Of a DNA stretch of 64,000 bases, positions 1 through 10,599 are shown piece by piece (the first letter of the stretch is position 1; each line of letters begins with the position of its first letter). The DNA is from Colletes latitarsis (taxonomy: Eukaryota; Arthropoda; Insecta; Hymenoptera; Colletidae). The notes under the pieces are model-generated. The model saw only the letters and a list, made by a program, of their open reading frames with translations, had not been told where the DNA came from and made no database searches. The DNA lies in the NCBI RefSeq assembly GCF_051014445.1, contig NW_027488368.1, forward strand, positions 6,014,001 through 6,078,000. Direction: 5' to 3'. A program made the position numbers and the translations under genes.

Positions 1-44
1 CATTCAATTAAACCTGGTCTTGATAAATATTTTAGAAAATAATT

Positions 45-220
45 CATGTTAGGTCTAGGTTAGGTCTAGGATTAGCCCTCGTCAGGCTCATTCTTTCGCA
101 TATTTCTCATACTTGATGGCTAGATCCTGGGCTTTTTCTGGATTGGATCACGTAGTAACGTGGGACCACACTGAAACAATCAATTAAACCTGGTCTTGAT
201 AAATATTTTAGAGGATAACG
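45..220 (+). repeat. Representative 176 bp monomer, class A
   Basis: First complete unit in the CATG phase. It carries the class A cassette: TTTCGCATATTTCTCATAC, then TTGATGGCTAGATCCTGGG, then CTTTTTCTGGATTGGATCACG. Class A copies vary mainly at three places: CTTGATGG or CTTCATGG, CTTTTTCTGG or CTGTTTCTGG or CTATTTCTGG, and ATTGGATC or ATTGTATC or ATTGCATC. This copy has GGGACC in place of the usual GGTACC at the palindrome. Class A is found throughout and is especially common after about 40 kb. Confidence 0.9.
49..70 (+). repeat. Perfect 11 bp internal tandem duplication TTAGGTCTAGG x2 (example)
   Basis: Positions 49-59 and 60-70 are both TTAGGTCTAGG. Most monomers in the window keep this doubled word, usually with one or two differences (TTAGGTCTGGGATAGGTCTGG, TTAGGTCTAGGTTAGGCCTGG). 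It shows that the monomer contains a small internal duplication. It includes the pentamer TTAGG, the arthropod telomere word, but never in runs. Confidence 0.85.
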
Positions 221-397
221 CATGTTAGGTCTGGGATAAGTCTGGGATTTGCCCTCATCAGACTCATACTTTCGCACACTCCACATACTCGTTGAACAGA
301 TCCTGGGTTATTTTCTGGTTTGGATCACATAGTAATGTGGTACCACACTGAAACAATCGATTACACCATGTTTCGACCAATATTTTTGAGGACAACG
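221..397 (+). repeat. Representative 177 bp monomer, class B with TTATTTT
   Basis: Class B cassette: CACATACTCGTTGAACAGATCCTGGG followed by TTATTTTCTGGTTTGGATCACATAG. The run TTATTTT is one base longer than the TTTTTT of other class B copies, which makes this monomer 177 bp. Most copies of this subtype have TTTCGCACACTTCACATAC, while this one has CACACTCC. They are frequent in the first 16 kb and account for much of the faster phase drift there. Confidence 0.88.
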
Positions 398-573
398 CAT
401 GTTATGTCTGGCATAGGTCTGGGATTTTCACTCATCAGGCTCATACTTTCGCATTCTTCACATACTTGTTGAACGGATCCTGGGTTTTTTCTTGTTTGGA
501 TCACGTAGTAATGTGGGACCACACTGAAACAGTCAATTTAACCTGGTTTCGACCAATATTTTAGAGAATAATT
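398..573 (+). repeat. Representative 176 bp monomer, class B with TTTTTT
   Basis: Class B cassette of the CATTCTTCACATAC type: TTGTTGAACGGATCCTGGG followed by TTTTTTCTTGTTTGGATCACG. The ACGGATCC form creates a BamHI site (GGATCC), absent from copies with CAGATCC. It is usually preceded by the TGGGATTTTCACTCATCAGACTC version of the left half, so the two halves are linked. It occurs throughout the window. Confidence 0.88.
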
Positions 574-1102
574 CATGTTAGGTCTAGGTTAGGTCTGGGA
601 TTTGCTCTCATCAGGCTCATTCTTTCGCATATTTCTCATACTTCATGGCTAGATCCTGGGCTGTTTCTGGATTGTATCACGTAGTAATGTGGGACCACAC
701 TGAAACAATCAATTAAACCTGGTCTTGATAAATATTTTAGAGGATAACGCATGTTAGGTCTGGGATAGGTCGGGGATTTGCCCTCATCAGACTCATACTT
801 TCGCATTCTTCACATACATGTTGAACTGATCCTGGGTTTTTTCTGGTTTGGATCATGTAGTAATGTGGTACCACACAGAAACAGTCGATTGAACCTGGTT
901 TCGATCAATATTTTAGAGGATAACGCATGTTAGGTCTAGGTTAGCCCTGGGATTTTCACTCATCAGACTCATACTTTCGCACACTTCACATACTCGTTGA
1001 ACAGATCCTGGGTTATTTTCTGGTTTGGATCACATAGTAATGTGGTACCACACTGAAACAGTCGATTAAACCAGGTTTCGATCAATATTTTTGAGGATAA
1101 CG

Positions 1103-1456
1103 CATGTTAGGTCTTGGTTAGGTCTGGGATTTTCACTCATCAGACTCATACTTTCGCATTCTTCACATACTTGTTGAACGGATCCTGGATTATTTTCTGG
1201 TTTGGATCGCATAGTAATGTGGTGCCACACTGAAACAGTCGATTAAACCAAGTTTCGATCAATATTTTTGAGGATAACGCATGTTAGGTCTTGGTTAGGT
1301 CTGGGATTTTCACTCATCAGACTCATACTTTCGCATTCTTCACATACTTGTTGAACGGATCCTGGATTATTTTCTGGTTTGGATCGCACAGTAATGTGGT
1401 GCCACACTGAAACAGTCGATTAAACCAAGTTTCGATCAATATTTTTGAGGATAACG
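1103..1456 (+). repeat. Two adjacent 177 bp monomers of the GGTGCC subfamily
   Basis: Units 1,103-1,279 and 1,280-1,456 are almost identical. They share a private set of features: ATATTTTTGAGG, TTAGGTCTTGG, ACGGATCCTGGATTATTTTC, GGATCGCA and a GGTGCC core that destroys the palindrome. The shared changes show recent local amplification from one ancestor. Confidence 0.85.
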
Positions 1457-3505
1457 CATGTTAGGTCTTGGTGAGGTCTGGGATTTTCACTCATCAGACT
1501 CATACTTTCGCATTCTTCACATACATGTTGAACTGATCCTGGGTTTTTTCTGGTTTGGATCATGTAGTAATGTGGTACCACACTGAAACAGTCGATTAAA
1601 CCAGGTTTCGATCAATATTTTTGAGGATAACGCATGTTAGGGCTTGGTTAGGTCTGGGATTTTCACTCATCAGACTCATACTTTCGCATTCTTCACATAC
1701 TTGTTGAACATATCCTGGGTTATTTTCCGGTTTGGATCACATAGTAATGTAGGACCACACTGAAACAATCAATTAAACCTGGTCTTGATAAATATTTTAG
1801 AGGACAACGCATGTTAGGTCTGGGATAGGTCGGGGATTTGCCCTCATCAGACTGATGCTTTCGCACACTTCACATACTCGTTGAACAGATCCTGGGTTAT
1901 TTTCTGGTTTGGATCACATAGTAATGTGGTACCACACAGAAACAGTCGATTGAACCTGGTTTCGATCAATATTTTAGAGGATCACGCAAGTTAGGTCTAG
2001 GTTAGGTCTGGGATTTGCTCTCATCAGGCTCATACTTTCGCACACTTCACATACTCGTTTGGCAGATCCTGGGTTATTTTCTGGATTGGATCACGTAGTA
2101 ATGAAGTACAACACTGAAACAGTCAATTAAACCTGGTTTCCATCAATATCTTAGAGGACAACGCAAGTTAGGTCTGGGATAGGTCTGGGATTTGCCCTCA
2201 TCAGGCTCATACTTTCGCACACTTCACATACTCGTTGAACAGATCCTGGGTTATTTTCTGGTTTGGATCACATAGTAATGTGGTACCACACTGAAACAGT
2301 CGATTAAACCAGGTTTCGATCAATATTTTTGAGGATAACGCATGTTAGGTCTTGGTTAGGTCTGGGATTTTCACTCATCAGACTCATACTTTCGCATTCT
2401 TCACATACTTGTTGAACGGGTCATGGGTTTTTTCTGGTTTGGATCACGTAGTAATGTGGGACCACACTGAAACAATCAATTAAGCCAGGTCTTGATAAAT
2501 ATTTTAGATGATAACGCATGTTAGGTCTGGGTTAGGTCTAGGATTTGCCCTCATCAGGCTCATACTTTCGCATATTTCTCATACTTCATGGCTAGATCCT
2601 GGGCTATTTCTGGATTAGATCACGTAGCAAAGTGGTACCACACTGAAACAGTCAATTAAACCTGGTTTCCATCAATATCTTAGAGGACAACGCAAGTTAG
2701 GTCTGGGATAGGTCTTGGATTTGCCCTCATCAGGCTCATACTTTCGCGTTTTTCACATACTTTTTGAACAGATCCAGGGTTTCTGGTTTGGATCACGTAG
2801 TAGTGTGGTACCTCACTGAAACAGTCCATTAAACCTGGTTTGGATCAATATTTTAGAGGATAACGCATGTTAGGTCTAGGTTAGGTCTGGGATTTTCACT
2901 CATCAGACTCATACTTTCGCATTCTTCACATACTTGTTGAACGGATCCTGGGTTTTTTCTGGTTTGGATCACGTAGTAATGTGGGCCCACACTGAAACAA
3001 TCAATTAAACCTGGTCTTGATAAATATTTTAGAGGATAACGCATGTTAGGTCTTGGTTAGGTCTGGGATTTTCACTCATCAGACTCATACTTTCGCATTC
3101 TTCACATACTTGTTGAACGGATCCTGGGTTTTTTCTTGTTTGGATCACATAGTAATGTGGGACCACACTGAAACAGTCAATTTAACCTGGTTTCGACCAA
3201 TATTTTAGAGAATAATTCATGTTAGGTCTAGGTTAGGTCTGGGATTTGCTCTCATCAGGCTCATTCTTTCGCATATTTCTCATACTTGATGGCTAGATCC
3301 TGGGCTTTTTATGGATTGCATCACGTAGTAATGAAGTACAACACTGAAACAGTCAATTAAACCTGGTTTCCATCAATAGCTTAGAGGACAACGCAAGTTA
3401 GGTCTGGGATAGGTCTGGGATTTGCCCTCATCAGGCTCATACTTTCGCGTTTTTCACATACTTGTTGAACAGATCCTGGGTTTTTTCTGGTTTGTATCAC
3501 GTAGT

Positions 3506-3521
3506 AGTGTGGTACCACACT
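3506..3521. other. 16 bp perfect palindrome around GGTACC (example)
   Basis: AGTGTGGTACCACACT reads the same on both strands. Copies with GTAGTAGTGTGG on the left have the full 16 bp form (another at 5,450-5,465; more near 18,000, 42,600, 45,780, 55,460 and 61,270). The commoner GTAGTAATGTGG copies keep a 12 bp palindrome, TGTGGTACCACA. The site occurs at the same place in a large share of monomers, giving KpnI/Acc65I sites spaced at multiples of 176. A dyad of this kind could bind a dimeric protein, but no binding is shown. Confidence 0.85.
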
Positions 3522-4099
3522 GAAACAGTCCATTAAACCGGGTTTGGATCAATATTTTAGAGGATGACGCATGTTAGGTCTAGGTTAGCCCTGGGATTTT
3601 CACTCATCAGACTCATACTTTCGCATTCTTCACATACATGTTGAACTGATCCTGGGTTTTTTCTGGTTTGGATCATGTAGTAATGTGGTACCACACAGAA
3701 ACAGTCGATTGAAGCTGGTTTCGATCAATATTTTAGAGGATAACGCAAGTTAGGTCTGGGATAGGTCTGGGATTTGACCTCATCAGACTCATACTTTCGC
3801 ACACTTCACATACTCGTTGAACAGATCCTGGGTTATTTTCCGGTTTGGATCACATAGTAATGTAGGACCACACTGAAACAATCAATTAAACCTGGTCTTG
3901 ATAAATATTTTAGAGGATAACGCATGTTAGGTCTGGGATAGGTCGGGGATTTGCCCTCATCAGACTCATACTTTCGCACACTTCACATACTCGTTGAACA
4001 GATCCTGGGTTATTTTCTGGTTTGGATCACATAGTAATGTGGTACCATACTGAAACAGTCGATTAAACCAGGTTTCGATCAATATTTTTGAGGATAACG

Positions 4100-4983
4100 C
4101 ATGTTAGGTCTTGGTTAGGTCTGGGATTTTCACTCATCAGACTCAGACTTTCGCATTCTTCACATACTTGTTGAACGGATCCTGGATTATTTTCTGGTTT
4201 GGATCGCATAGTAATGTGGTGCCACACTGAAACAGTCGATTAAACCAAGTTTCGATCAATATTTTTGAGGATAACGCATGTTAGGTCTTGGTTAGGTCTG
4301 GGAATTTCACTCATCAGACTCATACTTTCGCATTCTTCACATACTTGTTGAACGGATCCTGGCTTATTTTCTGGTTTGGATCGCATAGTAATGTGGTGCC
4401 ACACTGAAACAGTCGATTAAACCAAGTTTCGATCAATATTTTTGAGGGTAACGCATGTTAGGTCTTGGTTAGGTCTGGGATTTTCACTCATCAGACTCAT
4501 ACTTTCGCATTCTTCACATACTTGTTGAACGGATCCTGGATTATTTTCTGGTTTGGATCGCATAGTAATGTGGTGCCACACTGAAACAGTCGATTAAACC
4601 AAGTTTCGATCAATATTTTTGAGGATAACGCATGTTAGGTCTTGGTTAGGTCTGGGATTTTCACTCATCAGACTCATACTTTCGCATTCTTCACATACAT
4701 GTTGAACTGATCCTGGGTTTTTTCTGGTTTGGATCATGTAGTAATGTGGTACCACACTGAAACAGTCGATTAAACCAGGTTTCGATCAATATTTTTGAGG
4801 ATAACGCATGTTAGGTCTTGGTTAGGTCTGGGATTTTCACTCATCAGACTCATACTTTCGCATTCTTCACATACTTGTTGAACGGATCCTGGATTATTTT
4901 CTGGTTTGGATCGCATAGTAATGTGGTGCCACACTGAAACAGTCGATTAAACCAAGTTTCGATCAATATTTTTGAGGATAACG
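4100..4983 (+). repeat. Five-monomer run of the GGTGCC subfamily
   Basis: Units start at 4,100, 4,277, 4,454, 4,631 and 4,807. The first three and the last carry the private features described for 1,103-1,456 and are 177 bp; the fourth is a 176 bp ACATGTTGAACTGATCC variant with GGTACC. One more subfamily copy lies at 5,867-6,043. I did not see this subfamily beyond about 6.1 kb. Confidence 0.83.
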
Positions 4984-6049
4984 CATGTTAGCTCTAGGTT
5001 AGGCCTGGGATTTTCACTCATCAGACTCATACTTTCGCATTCTTCACATACTTGTTGAACAGATCCTGGGTTATTTTCCGGTTTGGATCACATAGTAATG
5101 TAGGACCACACTGAAACAATCAATTAAACCTGGTCTTGATAAATATTTTAGAGGACAACGCATGTTAGGTCTGGGATAGGTCGGGGATTTGCCCTCGTCA
5201 GACTGATACTTTCGCACACTTCACATACTCGTTGAACAGATCCTGGGTTATTTTCTGGTTTGGATCACATAGTAATGTGGTACCACACAGAAACAGTCGA
5301 TTGAACCTGGTTTCGATCAATATTTTAGAGGATCACGCAAGTTAGGTCTGGGATAGGTCTGGGATTTGACCTCATCAGGCTCATAGTTTCGCATTCTTCA
5401 CATACTTGTTGAACGGATCCTGGGTTTTTTCTGGTTTGGATCACGTAGTAGTGTGGTACCACACTGAAACAGTCCATTAAACCGGGTTTGGATCAATATT
5501 ATAGAGGATAACGCATGTTAGGTCTAGGTTAGCCCTGGGATTTTCACTCATCAGGCTCATTCTTTCGCATATTTCTCATACTTGATGGCTAGATGCTGGG
5601 CTTTTTCTGGATTGCATCACGTAGTAATGAAGTACAACACTGAAACAGTCAATTAAACCTGGTTTCCATCAATATCTTAGAGGAGAACGCAAGTTAGGTC
5701 TGGGATAGGTCTGGGATTTGCCCTCATCAGGCTCATACTTTCGCAAACTTCACATACTCGTTGAACAGATCCTGGGTTATTTTATGGTTTGGATCACATA
5801 GTAATGTGGTACCACACTGAAACAGTCGATTAAACCAGGTTTCGGTCAATATTTTCGAGGATAACGCATGTTAGGTCTTGGTTAGGTCTGGGATTTTCAC
5901 TCATCAGACTCATACTTTCGCATTCTTCACATACTTGTTGAACGGATCCTGGATTATTTTCTGGTTTGGATCGCATAGTAATGTGGTGCCACACTGAAAC
6001 TGTCGATTAAACCAAGTTTCGATCAATATTTTTGAGGATAATTCATGTT

Positions 6050-7600
6050 AGCTCTAGGTTAGGCCTGGGATTTTCACTCATCAGACTCATACTTTCGCAT
6101 TCTTCACATACTTGTTGAACGGATCCTGGGTTTTTTCTGGTTTGGATCACGTAATAATGTGGGACCACACTGAAACAGTCAATTAAACCTGGTTTCGATC
6201 AATATTTTAGAGAATAATTCATGTTAGGTCTAGGTTAGTTCTGGGATTTGCTCTCATCAGGCTCATTCTTTCGCATATTTCTCATACTTGATGGCTAGAT
6301 GCTGGGCTCTTTCTGCATTGCATCACGAAGTAATGAAGTACAACACTGAAACAGTCAATTAAACCTGGTTTCCATCAATATCTTAGAGGACAACGCAAGT
6401 TAGGTCTGGGATAGGTCTGGGATTTGCCCTCATCAGGCTCATACTTTCGCACACTTCACATACTCGTTGAACAGATCCTGGGGTATTTTCTGGTTTGGAT
6501 CACATAGTAATGTGGTACCACACTGAAACAGTCGATTAAACCAGGTTTCGATCAATATTTTAGAGGATAACGCAAGTTAGGTCTAGGTTAGGTCTGGGAT
6601 TTTCACCCATCAGACTCATACTTTCGCATTCTTCACATACTTGTGAACGGATCATGGGTTTTTTCTGGTTTGGATCACGTAGTAATGTGGGACCACACAG
6701 AAACAATCAATTAAACCTGGTCTTGATAAATATTTTAGAGGATAACGCATGTTAGGTCTGGGGTAGGTCGGGGATTTGCCCTCATCAGACTCATACTTTC
6801 GCACACTTCACATACTCGTTGAACAGATCCTGGGTTTTTTCTGGTTTGGATCACGTAGTAATGTGGAACCACACTGAGACAATCAATTAAACCTGGTCTT
6901 GATAAATATTTTAGAGGATAACGCATGTTAGGTCTTGGTTAGGCCTGGGATTTTCACTCATCAGGCCCATACTTTCGCATATTTCTCATACTTCATGGCT
7001 AGATCCTGGGCTATTTCTGGTTTGGATCACGTAGTAATGTGGTACCTCACTGAAACAGTCGATTAAACCTGGTTTCGATCGATATTTTAGAGGATAACGC
7101 AAGTTAGGTCTGGGATAGGTCTGGGATTTGACCTCATCAGACTCATACTTTCGCACACTTCACATACTCGTTGAACAGATCCTGGGTTATTTTCTGGTTT
7201 GGATCACATAGTAATGTGGTAGCACACTGAAACAGTCGATTAAACCAGGTTTCGATCAATATTTTAGAGGATAACGCAAGTTAGGTCTGGGTTAGGTTTA
7301 GGATTAGCCCTCGTCAGGCTCATACTTTCGCATATTTCTGATACTTCATGGCTAGATACTGAGCTTTTCCTGGATTGTATCACGTAGTAATGTGGTACCA
7401 CGCTGAAACAGTCAATTAAACCTGGTTTCCATCAATATCTTAGAGGACAACGCAAGTTAGGTCTGGGATAGGTCTGGGATTTGCCCTCATCAGGCTCATA
7501 CTTTCGCGTTTATCACATACTTGTTGAACAGATCCTGGGTTTTTTCTGGTTTGTATCACGTAGTAATGTGGTACCACGCTGAAACAGTCGATTAAACCTG
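6050..7600 (+). repeat. Mixed monomers without a clear long duplication
   Basis: About nine units of both cassette classes in no regular order. No block of several monomers here was matched convincingly elsewhere in the window. The unit at 6,924-7,099 is a class A to class B hybrid. No gene or non-satellite sequence is present. Confidence 0.7.
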
Positions 7601-9890
7601 GTTTCGATCAATATTTTAGTGGATAACGCAAGTTAGGTCTGGGATAGGTCTGGGATTTGACCTCATCAGACTCATACTTTCGCGTTTTTCACATACTCGT
7701 TGAACAGATCCTGGGTTATTTTCTGGTTTGGATCACATAGTAATGTGGTACAACACTGAAACAGTCAATTAAACCTGTTTTCGATCAATATTTTAGAGAA
7801 TAATTCATGTTAGGTCCAGGTTAGGTCTGGGATTTGCTCTCATCAGGCTCATACTTTCGCATATTTCTCATACTTCATGGCTAGATCCTGGGCTATTTCT
7901 GGTTTGGATCACGTAGTAATGTGGTACCACACTGAAACAGTCAATTAAACCTGGTTTCCATCAATATTTTAGAGGACAACGCATGTTAGGTCTAGGTTAG
8001 GCCTGGGATTTGACCTCATCAGGGTCATACTGTCGCAGTTTTAACATACTTGTTGAACGGATCCTGGGTTTTTTCTGGTTTGGTTCACGTAGTAATGTGG
8101 TACCTCACTGAAACATTCAATTAAACCTGGTCTTGATAAATATTTTAGAGGATAACGCATGTTAGGTTTGGGTTAGGTCTAGGATTTGCCCTCATCAGGC
8201 TCATACTTTCGCATATTTCTCATACTTCATGGCTAGATCCTGGGCTGTTTCTGGATTGTATCACGTGGTAATGTGGTACCACGCTGAAACAGTCGATTAA
8301 ACCTGGTCTTGATAAATATTTTAGAGAATAATTCATGTTAGGTCTAGGTTTGGTCTGGGATTTGACCTCATCAGACTCATACTTTCGCACACTTCACATA
8401 CTCGTTGAACAGATCCTGGGTTATTTTCTGGTTTGGATCACATAGTAATGTGGTATAACACTGGAACAGTCAATTAAACCTGTTTTCGATCAATATTTTA
8501 GAGAATAATTCATGTTAGGTCTAGGTTAGGTCTGGGATTTGCTCTCATCAGGCTCATTCTTTCGCATATTTCTCATACTTGATGGCTAGATCCTGGGCTT
8601 TTTCTGGATTGCATCACGTAGTAATGAAGTACAACACTGAAACAGTCAATTAAACCTGGTTTCCATCAATATTTTAGAGGACAACGCATGTTAGGTCTAG
8701 GTTGGGCCTGGGATTTGCCCTCATCAGGGTCATACTGTTGCAGTTTTAACATACTTGTTGAACGGATCCTGGGTTTTTTCTGGTTTGGTTCACGTAGTAA
8801 TGTGGTACCACACTGAAACATTCAATTAAACCTGGTCTTGATAAATATTTTAGAGGATAACGCATGTTAGGTTTGGGTTAGGTCTAGGATTTGCCCTCAT
8901 CAGGCTCATACTTTCGCATATTTCTCATACTTCATGGCTAGATCCTGGGCTGTTTCTGGATTGTATCACGTAGTAATGTGGTACCACGCTGCAACAGTCG
9001 ATTAAACCTGGTTTATAACAATATTTTAGAGGATAACGCAAGTTAAGTCTGGGATAGGTCTGGGATTTGACCTCATCAGACTCATACTTTCGCGTTTTTC
9101 ACATACTTGTTGAACAGATCCTGGGTTTTTTCTGGTTTGGATCACGTAGTAATGTGGTACCACACTGAAACATTCAATTAAACCTGGTCTTGATAAATAT
9201 TTTAGAAAATAATTCATGTTAGGTCTAGGTTAGGTCTAGGATTAGCCCTCGTCAGGCTCATAGTTTCGCATATTTCTCATACTTGATGGCTAGATCCTGG
9301 GCTTTTTCTGGATTGGATCACGTAGTAATGTGGGACCACACTGAAACAATCAATTAAACCTGGTTTCGATCAATATTTTAGAGGATAACGCATGCTAGGA
9401 ATAGGTTAGGTCTAGGATTTGCCCTCATCAGGCTCATTCTTTCGCATATTTGTCAAACTTGATGGCTAGATCCTGGGCTTTTTCTGGATTGTATCACGTA
9501 GTAATGTGGTACCACGCTGAAACAGTCGATTAAACCTGGATTCGATCAATATTTTAGAGGATAACGCATGTTAGGTCTGGATTAGGTCTAGGATTTGCCC
9601 TCATCAGGCTCATTCTTTCGCATATTTGTCAAACTTGATGGCTAGATCCTGGGCTTTTTCTGGATTGTATCACGTAGTAATGTGGTACCACGCTGAAACA
9701 GTCGATTAAACCTGGTTTCGATCAATATTTTAGAGGATAACGCAAGTTAAGTCTGGGATAGGTCTGGGATTTGACCACATCAGACTCATACTTTCGCGTT
9801 TTTCACATACTTGTTGAACAGATCCTGGGTTTTTTCTGGTTTGGATCACATAGTAATGTGGTACCACACTGAAACAGTCGATTAAACCTG
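7600..9890 (+). repeat. 17-monomer duplication, left copy (offset 2,995)
   Basis: This block recurs about 2,995 bp downstream. Tie points: CAACACTGAA at 7,751 and 10,746; AGGTTTGGTC at 8,346 and 11,341; CATGCTAGGAATAGG at 9,391 and 12,386; TCTGGATTAGG at 9,576 and 12,571. The offset is 17 x 176 plus 3. Edges are approximate because adjoining monomers are similar anyway. Near 9,890 the right copy skips one monomer. Confidence 0.8.
7982..8157 (+). repeat. Representative variant monomer, GTCGCAGTTTTAACATAC subtype
   Basis: A 176 bp unit in normal phase whose middle reads CATCAGGGTCATACTGTCGC and then AGTTTTAACATACTTGTTG before a normal class B right half with GGTTTGGTTCACG. The same combination recurs near 8,720, 11,020, 11,720, 29,870, 30,050, 33,390, 35,500, 41,660, 43,070 and 58,030. 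In most places it follows a monomer ending GAAGTACAACAC, so the pair travels as a dimer. Confidence 0.8.
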
Positions 9891-10599
9891 GTTTCGATCA
9901 ATATTTTTGAGGATGACGCATGTTAGGTCTGGGATAGGTCTGGGATTTGCCCTCATCAGACTCATACTTTCGCACACTTCACATACTCGTTGAACAGATC
10001 CTGGGTTATTTTCTGGTTTGGATCACATAGTAATGTGGTACCACACTGAAACAGTCGATTAAACCAGGTTTCGATCAATATTTTTGAGGATGACGCATGT
10101 TAGATCTAGGTTAGCCCTGGGATTTTCACTCATCAGACTCATACTTTCGCATTCTTCACATACTTGTTGAACTGATCCTGGGTTTTTTCTGGATTGGATC
10201 ACGTAGTAATGTGGTACCACACTGAAACATTCAATTAAACCTGGTCTTGATAAATATTTTAGAGGATAACGCATGTTAGGTTTGGGTTAGGTCTAGGATT
10301 TGCCCTCATCAGGCTCATACTTTCGCATATTTCTCATACTTCATGGCTAGATCCTGGGCTGTTTCTGGAGTGTATCACGTAGTAATGTGGTACCACGCTG
10401 AAACAGTCGATTAAACCTGGTTTCGATCAATATTTTAGTGGATAACGCAAGTTAAGTCTGGGATAGGTCTGGGATTTGACCTCATCAGACTCATACTTTC
10501 GCGTTTTTCACATACTTGTTGAACAGATCCTGGCTTTTTTCTGGTTTGGATCACGTAGTAATGTGGTACCACACTGAAACAGTCGATTAAACCTGGTTT

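Noticed and set aside
49..70. Telomeric (TTAGG)n repeat
   Set aside because: TTAGG appears only once or twice per monomer, separated by other bases, never as an uninterrupted run.
1120..1140. Kappa-B-like or other transcription factor site at GGGATTTTCAC
   Set aside because: The match is partial, and the word is part of the repeat consensus; nothing else supports a regulatory role.
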